64,000 bases of DNA from Streptomyces sp. NBC_01335 (GTDB taxonomy: Bacteria > Actinomycetota > Actinomycetes > Streptomycetales > Streptomycetaceae), in assembly GCF_035953295.1 (NCBI RefSeq), contig NZ_CP108370.1, positions 7,425,001-7,489,000 on the forward strand. Direction: 5' to 3'. A program made the position numbers and the translations under genes. Below are positions 1 through 10,300 of the stretch, piece by piece; the stretch's first letter is position 1, and every line of letters begins with the position of its first letter. The notes below the pieces were generated by a model. That model saw only the letters and a list, made by a program, of their open reading frames with translations, ran no database searches and had not been told where the DNA came from.

Positions 1-94
1 GCTGCGGGCCGCGCACGACCGGCACTCGTATCTGCAGGGTCGACTCGGGGTCGTACCACCCGGCGGCGTCCCCGGGAGTCTCGGTGGTCGTCAC
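1..94 (-). CDS. 5' end of an unidentified gene, truncated by the window edge
   Basis: A GTG at 94-92 overlaps the TGA (93-91) of the GH26-like gene as GTGA, exactly the arrangement between that gene and the synthase gene upstream of it. Only 31 codons are visible, reading VTTTETPGDAAGWYDPESTL and then LQIRVPVVRG-type sequence. There is no signal peptide in this piece. The overlap suggests translational coupling and a role in the same polysaccharide pathway. The product cannot be named from this fragment. Confidence 0.6.
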   Translation of the reverse strand, partial: MTTTETPGDAAGWYDPESTLQIRVPVVRGPQ

Positions 95-1098
95 GGGCGC
101 CTCACGTCGAAGCCGAACCGCGGGTCGGCGACACCGCGGCGGAAGGCGGCGAGCGCCCCGGGACCGCTGTCGATCCGCCAGTCCGTCCCGCCCGGAGCGT
201 CGTTCGCGTCGAGCCAGACGAAACCCACGACGTCGCCGCGGGTGGTCACGGCGCGCACCAGGTCCGCGACGTCCGCGGGCCTGCGGTCACCGGCCGGGGC
301 GGCCGTCCCGGCGACGAGCACGGGGATACGCGTGAAGGCCCGGGCCTCCGCCACGGAGGGGCCGAACAGGGAGTCGTACGTGTGGGGGCCACGTTCGGTG
401 TAACGGCCCACCGGGCCCAGCCAGTCGGCGTAGGCGTCACCCGGGTAGTACGGCTTCAGCCGCACCGACGGCTTCCCGGCCACCGTGGGGCTCCAGACCC
501 ACACGACGTTCGACACCCCCATGTCCTGGAAGAGGTCGTGGACGTGCCGCCACGCACCGACGAACTCCTCGGCGCTCGCCCGGCCCGCCCCCCACGGCCG
601 ACCGCCGTCGTTCATCCCGGGGGCGAACGCGAGGGCGACCGGCACATTGAGGTCGCGGAGCGCCTCCGCGACGTGCCGGACGTAGCCGTCCTTCGCGCCC
701 GCGGCGATCTCCCTGAGCGTCGTCCCGAAGGGCTCCCAGGAGAGGTACGGCAGCACCCGCTGCTCCCAGACGGTCAGGACCCGGTCCCGGGGGAACTCCT
801 CGTCCCAGGTGAAGCTCTGGGCGAGCAGTGTGGGCGCTTTGCCGGTCCTCCCCGACCACAGGGCGAGGTAGCCCGGCGTCACCGGCTTCCCGGCGAAGGA
901 GACCCCGAGGTACTTGTGGTCCCCCCGGGGCCGGATCAGCCAGGTGACGTCGAACGGCACGTACGGCGCGGTCCGTTCGTCGGCCCCCTCCCCGCCGGCC
1001 CCGATCGGTGCCGTACGGCTCGGCGCACACCCCGCGGTCGCCGCCACCGCCGCGCCCGCCGCCCAGCGCAGCAGGCCCCTGCGGCCCACCGGGCTCAC
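91..1098 (-). CDS. GH26-like exported protein, probably a catalytically inactive glycosidase homologue
   Basis: The product is 335 residues, with GTG start at 1098-1096 overlapping the stop of the GT2 gene (GTGA, 1095-1098). The N-terminus has a twin-arginine-like GRRGLLR and a hydrophobic run ending in AATAGC, so it is a likely Tat or lipoprotein signal with Cys24 as possible lipid attachment site. The rest looks like family GH26 (mannanase/xylanase-type TIM barrel): YYPGDAYADWLG, YDSLFGP and IPVLVAGT match conserved GH26 stretches. Active GH26 enzymes have an acid/base Glu in an HEMNG-like motif and a nucleophile Glu in a (I/L)AE(T/F)G-like motif. Here these positions read APGMNDGG (Gly161) and LVAGTAA (Gly264). 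Catalysis therefore looks lost, and a role in binding or guiding the polymer made by the adjacent synthase is an inference. Confidence 0.75.
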   Translation of the reverse strand: MSPVGRRGLLRWAAGAAVAATAGCAPSRTAPIGAGGEGADERTAPYVPFDVTWLIRPRGDHKYLGVSFAGKPVTPGYLALWSGRTGKAPTLLAQSFTWDEEFPRDRVLTVWEQRVLPYLSWEPFGTTLREIAAGAKDGYVRHVAEALRDLNVPVALAFAPGMNDGGRPWGAGRASAEEFVGAWRHVHDLFQDMGVSNVVWVWSPTVAGKPSVRLKPYYPGDAYADWLGPVGRYTERGPHTYDSLFGPSVAEARAFTRIPVLVAGTAAPAGDRRPADVADLVRAVTTRGDVVGFVWLDANDAPGGTDWRIDSGPGALAAFRRGVADPRFGFDVRRP

Positions 1099-2807
1099 GC
1101 CGGGACCGACTCTGCGAGGCGGCCGGGCACGGACGACGTGTCCGGCCCGGCGGAGGCGATCGCGCCGGGCCCTTCGTCCTCCTCGGGACGCGGCAGGACC
1201 AGGACCCGCACCACGGCCGCCGCGTAGAAGAGCCCCGAGGCGAGCGGCAGGGCGAAGTCCTCCGGCACCATCGTGTCCATCCGCCACAACGCCGCCCCGA
1301 TCCACACCGCGGTCGACGGCACGGTCCACGCCCAGACGCCGATCCACAGACGCCGGGTGTTGTTGCGGCGGGCCCCTCCCGAACCGGTCGGCTGCCAGCC
1401 CATGGGCCGCCGGCGCAGCACGTCCCAGATCGCGAAGACGTGCGACCAGCTGTAGAGGACCCGCGCCGCCCACGCCTCCAGCCGGTACGGAGTGCGGTGC
1501 CACAGCGGGTACACGACGACGAGGTAGAGCACCCCCGGCAGCACGAGGCGCATGTCGGTGAACTTCACCTGCTCGGGGAAGAACAGCAGCAGCACGGAGA
1601 CGATCAGCGGCCCGGTGAACAGGATCAGGGCGGACTCGACGTAGTACACGAACCCGGACACGTAGCAGAGGCGGCTGGCGAACCGCATCCGTACCCTCCA
1701 GAAGTCCTGGACGCTGCCCAGCATGCTCATGGACGCCATGCACCAGCGGTACTGCTGGTTGTAGTACGCCCCGATGGTGTCCGGGCACAGCCCGGTCGCC
1801 AGCGCCAGCGGCACGTACCGCAGGTCCCAGCCCCGCGCCCGCAGGTCGAACCCGGTGTGCATGTCCTCGGAGTGCTCGATCAGGCTGGTGCCGCCGACCT
1901 CGGCGAGCGCGGTACGCCGGTAGACAGCGCAGGAACCGACACAGATGGAGCCGTCGCTGCTCTGCCGGGACACCTGCACCGAACGGTAGAACAACTCCTG
2001 CACCGCACCGGCGCCCCGCTCGATCCAGTTCTGCTGGTCGAGTACCCGGAAGTACTGCGGGGACTGCACGATCCCGAGGTCCGGGTCGGCGTCCATGTAC
2101 GGCAGCAACTCGTCGAGCAGGTCCGTGCGCGGGACGAAGTCGGCGTCCAGGATCAGGATGAACTCGGCCTCCGAGTGCGCGAATCCGTACCGCAGGTTCC
2201 CCGCCTTCTTGTACCAGCCGCGATCGGGCCGCACGAGGTAGCGGAAACCGAAGTCGTCCGCCATGGACGCGACCTCCTCGCTGTCGGAGTCGTCGAGGAC
2301 GAGCGGAACGACCTCCCCGGGGTACGACTCCACCAGCCGCCGGAGGTGGGTCCAGGTGTTGTGCAGCACCTCCAGCGGTTCCCCGCACACCGGCAGGAAC
2401 ACGTCGACCGACGGATACTCCCGCGGCGACCACGCCCGCACCAGCGCACGGTGCGCGCCGATGTCGAAACTCGGGCTGAACAGCTCCAGCCGCAGCGAGA
2501 TGAGCACCCCCAGCACCGACAGCAGCAGGACCGGCGCGAAGAACCAGATCCACGGCCCGTGCCGGGCGGAGTCGACCTGGCTGTAGAGCACGCACGCGAA
2601 GCCCAGGAACGACGTGGTCGTCAGCAGCCAGGTCCGGCGCACCACGTACGCGTACTTCTCCCGCTCGTCGGGCGGGGTCGGCAGGAGCCCGCCGGAAGCC
2701 GGTGGACGCACCGGCCTCCCGCGCCCGGGGCGGCGCGCCCGGCGGACGGGCCGTGCGGCACCGGTGGCGTGGACAACTCGGACGGCAGCCATGATGTCGG
2801 GCTCCAA
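1095..2807 (-). CDS. Membrane-bound family 2 glycosyltransferase (cellulose-synthase/BcsA-like)
   Basis: The product is 570 residues. It has the processive GT2 signature: LDDSD at 171-175, the metal-binding DAD at 221-223, HSEDMH with the catalytic-base region at about 312-317, and QQYRW (QxxRW) at 351-355. Hydrophobic segments lie at about 60-75 and 88-105 before the catalytic domain and at about 380-410, 420-437 and 487-540 after it, as expected for an inner-membrane synthase that extrudes its polymer. QxxRW points to a polysaccharide such as a beta-glucan or beta-mannan, but the sugar cannot be read from sequence. The start at 2807 (MEPDIMAAV) could instead be Met6. No PilZ domain is visible. 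It heads a tightly coupled set with the GH26-like gene and the gene at the left edge. Confidence 0.9.
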   Translation of the reverse strand: MEPDIMAAVRVVHATGAARPVRRARRPGRGRPVRPPASGGLLPTPPDEREKYAYVVRRTWLLTTTSFLGFACVLYSQVDSARHGPWIWFFAPVLLLSVLGVLISLRLELFSPSFDIGAHRALVRAWSPREYPSVDVFLPVCGEPLEVLHNTWTHLRRLVESYPGEVVPLVLDDSDSEEVASMADDFGFRYLVRPDRGWYKKAGNLRYGFAHSEAEFILILDADFVPRTDLLDELLPYMDADPDLGIVQSPQYFRVLDQQNWIERGAGAVQELFYRSVQVSRQSSDGSICVGSCAVYRRTALAEVGGTSLIEHSEDMHTGFDLRARGWDLRYVPLALATGLCPDTIGAYYNQQYRWCMASMSMLGSVQDFWRVRMRFASRLCYVSGFVYYVESALILFTGPLIVSVLLLFFPEQVKFTDMRLVLPGVLYLVVVYPLWHRTPYRLEAWAARVLYSWSHVFAIWDVLRRRPMGWQPTGSGGARRNNTRRLWIGVWAWTVPSTAVWIGAALWRMDTMVPEDFALPLASGLFYAAAVVRVLVLPRPEEDEGPGAIASAGPDTSSVPGRLAESVPA

Positions 2808-3126
2808 GGGCGGCTGATGTGGTCGCTGCCGGACACGCTAAGGAGCGAAGCGGGCCGGTTTGCGCACTCGGGCCGAACAGGGCCCTTTGGTGCACGACTT
2901 GTGTACGGAGTGCCGCCGGCCGGTACGCCCCACGCGCTGTCGGCGCCGCCACCGGCAGTCGCGCGCACGTCCCTTCGGACAGAGTCGGCGTTCAAGCGGG
3001 CACGGGCGCCCGCCCGCTGTTCTCCCCGCCGCCCGCCTCGTGTTCCTTGGGAGCTGTGCGGTGGCGGTACCCGCCCCGCCCCGGATCGCTCCGGGAAGAA
3101 CGCCGGGCCGGAGGAGGAGTGAGCGG
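2808..3126. promoter_or_regulatory. Divergent intergenic region between the GT2 operon and the T7SS locus
   Basis: About 320 bases separate the start of the minus-strand synthase gene from the plus-strand YbaB-like gene. Promoters for both directions must lie here or further upstream, but I see no convincing -10/-35 pair or operator. The only clear signal is a strong Shine-Dalgarno (GGAGGAGG-type, about 3110-3119) serving the GTG start at 3127. Confidence 0.4.
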
Positions 3127-3582
3127 GTGTCCACGCCGTTCGACGAACAGATCGAGCAACTGCAGGAGACCTACCGGACGCAGTTGGCGCAGATCGACGA
3201 CATGCAGCGCCGGATGCGCGAGGTGTCCGGCACGGCGACCGCCAAGGCGCAGGCGATGAAGGCGACCGTCGGCCCGCAGGGCGAGCTGACGGCCGTCGAG
3301 TTCCCCACCAGCGCCTACCGGCGGCTCACGCCGAAGGAACTGGCGGACCTGGTGCTCTCCACCGTCCAGGAGGCGCGGGCGAAGGCCACCACCGAACTGG
3401 CGCAGGTCATGGCACCGCATCTGCCCGAGGGGCTGGACGCCGAGCATCTGCTGCGGGGCACCGCCGACGTGAAACAGCTGATGCCGCCGGAGCCCGCCAT
3501 GTCCGAAGCGGTACGGCAGTACGTCGAGCAGGGCCGCATCGCCCAGGACACCGCGGACGGGCCGAAGATCGCGCACAGCTGA
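3127..3582 (+). CDS. YbaB/EbfC-like small protein
   Basis: The product is 151 residues from GTG 3127, chosen because a purine-rich GAGGAGGAG ends eight bases upstream. The open frame runs further 5' but without a ribosome site. The N-terminal 45 residues are a heptad-like coiled coil (EQIEQLQETYRTQLAQIDDM). A stretch with KATVGPQGELTAVEF follows, matching the YbaB/EbfC nucleoid-associated fold, where the short beta strands follow a helix. YbaB-like proteins are common beside ESX genes in actinobacteria, where their role is unclear; they may be chaperones or DNA-binding proteins. Here it heads a likely operon with the ESX-type protein 87 bases downstream and the giant gene. Confidence 0.75.
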   Translation: MSTPFDEQIEQLQETYRTQLAQIDDMQRRMREVSGTATAKAQAMKATVGPQGELTAVEFPTSAYRRLTPKELADLVLSTVQEARAKATTELAQVMAPHLPEGLDAEHLLRGTADVKQLMPPEPAMSEAVRQYVEQGRIAQDTADGPKIAHS

Positions 3583-3669
3583 CCCGGATCCCGCCCCGCC
3601 CCTGCCCCCGCACCGCACCGCCCGACGGACGCGGTGCCCGTACCGACCCCGCCCGAGGAGTGAGCGCAC

Positions 3670-4026
3670 ATGCCGCAGGTCACCCGTGTCGACACCGAGG
3701 GACTGCAGAGGGGCGCGGACCTGCTGGGGCCCCTCGGGGAACGCCTCCGGGTGTTCGTCCAGGGGACGATCCGTGAGCTGAACTCCACGTCCCCGGAAGG
3801 GAACGACAAGTTCGGCCGGCAGTTCGCCGGGAAGCGCGACCCGCTGGCGGCCGAGCTCGGAGAAGGGCTGGAATCCCTGAGCAGGGTGATCACCTCCATC
3901 GGGGACGGCCTGAACTCCATGGTCGCCGTATTCGACGGCGCCGAGCGGAACGCCTCCACCCTGACCTCCCGCCTGAACTCCCAGCTGAACGAGGGCGGCG
4001 GCAACGGCGGCGGAGGTCGCCGGTAG
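3670..4026 (+). CDS. Small ESX/EspC-type helical protein (possible T7SS partner of the giant protein)
   Basis: The product is 118 residues with a GAGGAG ribosome site at about 3656-3661. The sequence is mostly alpha-helical, with no signal peptide and no cysteine, and ends in a flexible glycine-rich tail (GGGNGGGGRR). Size, the central break (STSPEGNDKFGRQFAG) and context match the EspC/WXG100-like class of T7SS proteins, but there is no tryptophan and so no true WxG motif. Its TAG stop overlaps the GTG start of the giant gene by one base (TAGTG). This predicts coupled translation and, by analogy with EsxA/EsxB and PE/PPE pairs, a heterodimer with the giant's N-terminal domain. Confidence 0.6.
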   Translation: MPQVTRVDTEGLQRGADLLGPLGERLRVFVQGTIRELNSTSPEGNDKFGRQFAGKRDPLAAELGEGLESLSRVITSIGDGLNSMVAVFDGAERNASTLTSRLNSQLNEGGGNGGGGRR

Positions 4027-4370
4027 TGGCTGGGGCCCCCGAGGCGCTCCGCTGGGCGGCTTATCTCACCGGCACGGAACTGCCCGAGGCGGATCCCGCC
4101 GGGCTGCGCCGCCAGGGCGAGATCTGGGGCGATCTGGGGCGAAAGGTCCAGAGCATGGTGAGCGAGGTCAACGCCGCCAACGCCCAGGTCCAGGGGCACA
4201 TCACCGGTGATCCCGCCGAGGCGTTCACCGACTACATGCGGCAGTTGAACAGCACCCTGCCCGGGTTGGCACAGGCCGCGGAGAACATGCAGATCATGCA
4301 TGACGACTTCGCCCTGCAGGTGGAGCACGCCACCAATCTGGTGATCGCGATGCTCTCGTGGATGCTGGTG
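4026..4370 (+). other. Giant protein: N-terminal WXG100/CpnT-like export domain
   Basis: Residues 1-115 form a predicted helical hairpin. It opens with AYLTGTELPEADPAGLRR and EIWGDLG, the pattern that starts CpnT-type and other polymorphic T7SS toxins, and continues through two amphipathic helices (NAANAQVQGHITGDPAEAF; LPGLAQAAENMQIM). In related proteins this region directs export through EccC. I did not find a clear YxxxD/E signal directly after it, so the signal may be supplied by a partner such as the 118-residue protein just upstream. Confidence 0.7.
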
Positions 4371-7300
4371 GAGCTCGCGTTCCTGGCGAACTCGCTGTTC
4401 GGCCTGGCCGCCGTACCGGCGCTGATCACCGGCGTACGCGCGGTGATCATGGCGATTCTTCGGCGCCTGCTGCTCTCGACGGCGGTCGGCGCCGGGATGA
4501 TGACCGGCCTGGAGACGCTGCTCCAGGCGATCGAGATCCTGGAGGGGCACCGCAAGAAGCTGGACCCGAAGGCCATCACGGACATGGCGGTCGGCGGCGC
4601 GATCGGCGGAGCGGCCTTCGGCGCCCTGTCGGGCCTCGGCAGAGTGGTTGCGCCCCGCGCGTCGAACTCACTGATCGGCAGAACCCTGATCGGCGGCACG
4701 GCGGGCGTCGTCGGCGGCGCGGCGGCGAACGCCGCGATCGGCGGGGAGATGGACCTGGGACTGGCGTTCCTCGGCGGTGCGGCGGGAGCCGCACTGGGCA
4801 TGCCGGGCACCGGCGGCGGGACCCGGGGCAAGGACCCGGGCAGCGCCGTCCCCGACGTGGCGAACCTCGTCAAGGCCCCGGACGACTCGACGTTCACGGG
4901 GCCCGGGGGACCGAAGGGCCAGTCGGCGGTCGACCCCTTGACGGTGGCCACCAGCGGGGCCCCCGGGCCCGGAACCACGGGCGCCGGAGCCGGAGGCACG
5001 ACCGGTGCCCCTCGGAGCGGGGCGGGGGCGGATGCGGCCGCCCCCGGCCCCGCGCCCGTTCGCGCTACGACAGGCGGGAGCACGGGCGCGCCTGACGGGG
5101 CGGCGCGTACGAGCACGGGTGCGGGTGCGGGTGCGGAGGCGGACGCGATCTTCGGTACGGGCGGACGTACGGGTACGGAGGCGGGCTCGGACGCGGACGC
5201 CGACGCGGCCTTCGGTACGGGCTCGGGTACGGGCGGACGTACGGGTACGGCGTCGGGTACGGCCGAGAGCGCGGGGAGGCGAACCCCGTTCGTGACGGCG
5301 GCCGGTGACGGTATACCCGTCGGAACGTCCGGGACGCGCCCCGGCGTGGTGACGGCAGGCGGCAGCGGTGCAGGGACCGCACGGCCGGCGGGCGACGGAC
5401 TGCCGGGCTTCGACGAGGCGCCCCGCGCTTCCGCCGGACCGGAGAACGCGACCGTCGCGGGGGGCAGGGGGGCCGCGACGGGGACCCCCGACAGTACGCA
5501 GCCCACCACGGTGGTCCGGAGCCCGGAGGCCGGGCCCGCCACGGTCCGGGCGCCGGAGTCCGGACCCACCATGACCAGGGGCCCGGGAGACGCGACCGTC
5601 CCGGCGGGGCCCACGGAGACCGGGGCCACCGTGAACCGCGGCGCGGAAGCGGCAGCGGACCGCGGCCGGGAAGCGGCGCCGAACCGTGGCGCGGAAGCGA
5701 CGCCGTCCGCCGCCACTTCCGCGCGCCCCACCACCTCCGCGCACCCCGACTCCTTCGCACCCGCCACCACCTCCGCACACCCCGTCGGGGCCGACGCGGC
5801 GCCCGTCCGGTCCGTCAGCCAGGACCCCGCGGTGGCGGCGACGCGCGAGAACACGGCCGCACCGGCGGTCGCACCCGGAGCAGGCACGGCCGGCGGCGGG
5901 CGCCCCGACGCACTGGCCGTCACCGGACGGCAGGACGCCACGGCCACCGCGACGGCGCCCGACACCGCCCCGCCCCGGCAGGCAGGTGCGGCCCAGCCGG
6001 GCCCGTCCGCCGCCACGCCCAGCCGGGGCGAGCCGGCACCGGTATCCACGGGGACCTCCTCGGCCCAGCCGGGCCCGTCCGCCGCCACGCCCACCCGCGC
6101 GGGCGAGCCCGCACCCGTACCCACGGGCACCTCGGCCCAGGCGACTGCCGGCGGAGCCCCCGGCCCCGTACGCCCGGCGACCGTCGACGGCACGGGGACA
6201 CCCGACGCACGCACCGGGCTTTCCGCGTCGGCGCAGAGCACGGGCGACCGCACCGGGACGGCCGCCACTCCCTCGACCGGCACCGCACAGGGCCGCGCCG
6301 ACGTGGGTGCACGCACCCCGGTGGCCGGCGGGCCGGGGACCCCGGCCGGTGGGCGCACGCCGGACACCGTGACCGGCTCGGAGCGTCGAGGGGGCGCGCC
6401 GACCGGGACCCGTACCGAGTCACCGGCCCCCCGGGACACCACCTCCGCCGACCGTGCCCCCGAGACGGCGCGCGGCACGGCACGCGGCGACGGGGGAGCA
6501 CCGGAGAGCCGAACACCGCCCACGGGAGCGCCGGCGGGCGCGTCGCCGCGCCGGACCGAGACCGCCGTGGCCGCCGCGGACGGTGCGCCCCCGCGTACCC
6601 CCGACGACACCCCGCCCGGGCGAGCGGACGACGGAAACGCGAGCGACCGGCCCACCCACGACGAGGGCGCACGCTCCCGCGACGGCGCCCTCTCACCGAG
6701 CAGCAGGCCCGAGGCCGCCGAGCCGTCCGGGCCGACTCCCCCCGGGGCAGCGGCCGCTCCCACCGGCGCGTACGTCTTCCGGGACGAGGACCCGCTGCTC
6801 GGCACGGCCTGGCGCCGGGCGCAGGGCGAGGTGACGGACCACTACCGCTTCCGGTTCGAGGTCGAGGAGATGGCCGAGCGGCGGGTGGCGGAGGCCTTCG
6901 CCGCGTACCTGGACGACCCGAACCCCGTGCACCGCCTTCCCGAGCGGGTGCTCCCGGACGAGGAACCGACCGAGGGCCTCGGGACGCCGCGGACCCCCTC
7001 GGCGCTGCCCCGCGTGGAGCGGACCTCCGAGGGCGGCCCCTTCGCACTGGCCGATCCCACCGGTGCGCGGTTCCGTCTGGTGCAGTCCGAGACCCGGGAC
7101 GCGTTCCTGGTGCTCGGAAACGACCGTGAACTTCCGCCCGCTGTACGGGCGGAGGCGGAGGGGCGGCGTCAGGAGGTCAAGAGCTGGTTCGACGCGCGCT
7201 GGGAACCCGACGCGGAGGCGTACCAGCGGGGTGACATCTCCCTGGCGGAGTTCCGCTCGCGGTTCGACGAACTGTCCGCCGGGCTGCGCGACGACTTCGA

Positions 7301-10300
7301 GATCAAGTCCGCCGCGCACCTGGCGCGGGAGTCCGCCCGGGAGACGTTCGAGGAGTTCGAGACGCGGCTGCGGGACGAGGGCATGTCGGCGCCCCCCGGC
7401 AGGCTCCGGGCCGCGCGGTATCTGACGGACCTGTCGGAGCTGCCGAGGTCCGCGGTGGCGCGCGCCCGTGAGGCGTTCGCCGAGGACGTGGTGGCGGAGG
7501 TGAACCGGCTCGCCGAGGAACAGCGGTCCACCGGCGACGGCACCCGTGCCGAGCCGCTCGACTGGCCGCGGCTGCACGACGATCTGCGCGCCGAAACACG
7601 GGACCTGGCACGGGGCCTGCGGGCCCGTCTGGAGCTGGAAGTCACCGCCGAACGCATCTTCGACCGAGCCGTCGAGGCGGCGCGGGTGGAGGAGCGTCTG
7701 ACGCGGGGCGCCGAGGACGGGATCGCCACGGTCGAGCGGATCGGCCTGTGGACGGACCGGGCCCGTACCGACTTCCGTACCGACTTCGAGACCCTCACCC
7801 GCGTACTGCCGGGCGGTGACGGCCCACCCACCCGGCGGACGCCCTTCGGGCAGTGGGTGGAGCGGCGCGAGGCCTTCGCACCGGGGATGGACGACCTGGC
7901 CGCTCGCTGGGAGGCGCGGCTGCGGGCCACGGCGACCGAGGAGTCCCAGCGCGCACAGGCCGACAGGAGGGTCGAGGCCGCCCACACCAAGTGGGTGCGG
8001 TCCACCGGACGGGAGCGGATCGAGGCCGAGACGGTGGACACCGCCGCGGTGGCCGCCGCCCACGGCGCGGAGCTGACCGCCAGGGGCGAGGAACTCCTGG
8101 CCGGCCGGGAGCGGCGGGATCTCACCCCCGACGACTGGAAGTCGTACACCTACCGGATGCGGCGGGCTCACGCCCGGCTCCTCGACGACCTGCCGACGCG
8201 CTTCGAGTACCACGTCGGCCTGGAGCGCGCTCTGCAGGGGGCGGAGGTGCGCTTCGACCGGCTGGGCGTCGACGGGGTGCACGCCGAGCGCGCCCGCGAG
8301 CAGCTGCGGCAGGACGTCACCCGCGACTTCGGCGAGCTGGCGGGCCGGGCGGAGAACGGCACCTGGAAACCGAAGCGGGTGGCGGCCGGTGAGGCCGCCT
8401 TCTTCCACCGGTATCTGCCGTCGCTGGAACAGTCGATGCCGCACCGGCTGCGGCTGGAGTACGGCCTGGAAAGGGCGCTGACCGAGGGCGGCGAGCAGTT
8501 CGCCCGGCTGACCACCCGGCGCGGTGAGCTGACCGAGCGGGCCGAGTACCGGTACGACGTCGAGGAGGCCACCCGGGACCGGCTGGGCGAAGGGTTCCGC
8601 GGGGACTGGGTGCGCCGCTACCACGACGTCTACGGCCCTGACGCGCGTGACATGGACGGCTGGCTGGCGCGCGAACGGGAGGACGGCGACACCTTCGGCA
8701 GCACGGTCCGATCCGAGTGGGACGCCCTGCGCGAGGAGATCGAGCAGGAGGACCGGCGGCGCGGGGAGGCGGTGGCAGCCGCCGAACGCGAACGCGCCGA
8801 GCAGGAGGGGAGGGAGCGGCGGCAGCAGATGGCCGCCAACTTCGACTCCCTGCTCAACAGGGAAGCCTCGCTGCGGGAGTTCGTGAGGGATGCCGGGGCG
8901 GCTCCCGGTGAGATCCGCACCGCGCGCGTGCGCACGGAGTACGAACAGGACGTGGAGGCACTCCGGTCGAGCTTCGCCCGGGAGTGGGCCGACGTCTCGC
9001 GCTCCACCCCCCGGGAGGATCTGCCCGCGGCGCGCGCCCGGTTGATCGACAAGGCGCGGCAGGAATGGAACGACCTCGCCGACGCGGCCCGCGAGGAGGA
9101 CAGCGCGTACCGGGCCTGGGAGAGCGACCCGGCCCGGGTCCTGGACCTGTCGCGGTGGGAGATCGACCGCACCCCCTTCCAGGAGACCGCGCGCCGCGGC
9201 GACCTCCCGGGCCTCCCGGACCGGAGCGCGGAGGGTGCCACGCAGCTCCAGGTCCAGGAGTTGGCGGCCCGCCCGGAGCAGGCACCGGCGGACCTGCGGG
9301 CCGCCGTCGAGAGCAGGGACCGGGCCTACACCGTTTTCGGCGAACGGCTCTTTGCCGTGCGCGGGTTGGACGGCTCCGGGGCGGACGAGCGGGTCGCGGC
9401 CGTGCGGGAGAGGTTCGCCGACGCCTGGGCACAGGACCGTGCCGCCGCGGCACCGGCCGAGCTGACGCCCGCCCGCGTCGACGCCCTCCGGGAGCTGGAC
9501 GCCGGTCTCGTCTCCGCCCGGGAGATCCTCACCGCACGGGAGGCGGCCCGCGAGGTGTTCCACCGCGAGGTCGCCACCGTGGTGCCCGGCGTTCTCGCGC
9601 GTGTCACGGGCTTCACCACCTCGGCGCCGGCGGCCGAACTGACCGCCCTGTTCCAGGACATGGTGGCCGACGGAGCGACGGCCGAGGCGCAGGAGGCCCG
9701 TACGGAAACGGTGCGGGAGTTCCGGCAGCGGTACGCCGAGGCCCACGCGGCCTGGACGGCGGACCGCGAGGCGCACGCCGCCTTCGACCGCGCGCTCCAC
9801 GCCCGAACCGCCGAGAACCCGCACGACCGATTCGCGTACCAGCAGCGACTGGGCACTCACGCGGAGCAGAACTGGTACGACCGGCAGCTCGACGCCCTGC
9901 GGCAGGGGTACGCCACCGAGCGGGCCCGGGCGCTGTCCGTCGAGGACGCCGAGGAGCGTCAGGAGCAGGTGCGGCAGCTGGACGAGAACATCCGCCGGGC
10001 CGCGGCGCACCAGCGCCGGCTGGCCCCGGAGGCCGCCGAGCGGACGCGCCGGTTCGCCGAACACACCGACCGGTTCCGCGCCGACCGCACCTGGGGCGAG
10101 GAGGTGCGCGGCTGGTACGAGCAGCAGCGCCTGACCCTCCAGGCACCGGTGGTCGAACGGCTCGGCCGGTACGGTCCCGAGGCACACGAAGCCGCCGTGG
10201 CGAGGTACGACGCGCAGGTCCAGGCACTGCGGGAGGTGGCACAGGCCCGGCACCGCGGCGAACTCGACCGCGTCGCGCTGCTCGCGGACGAGCCCCCTGG

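Noticed and set aside
91..2952. A single 953-codon minus-strand frame spanning the GH26-like and GT2 region
   Set aside because: Only its last 335 codons read as a sensible protein. Over 1095-2807 another frame carries all GT2 motifs. The GTGA overlap at 1095-1098 explains two separate genes.
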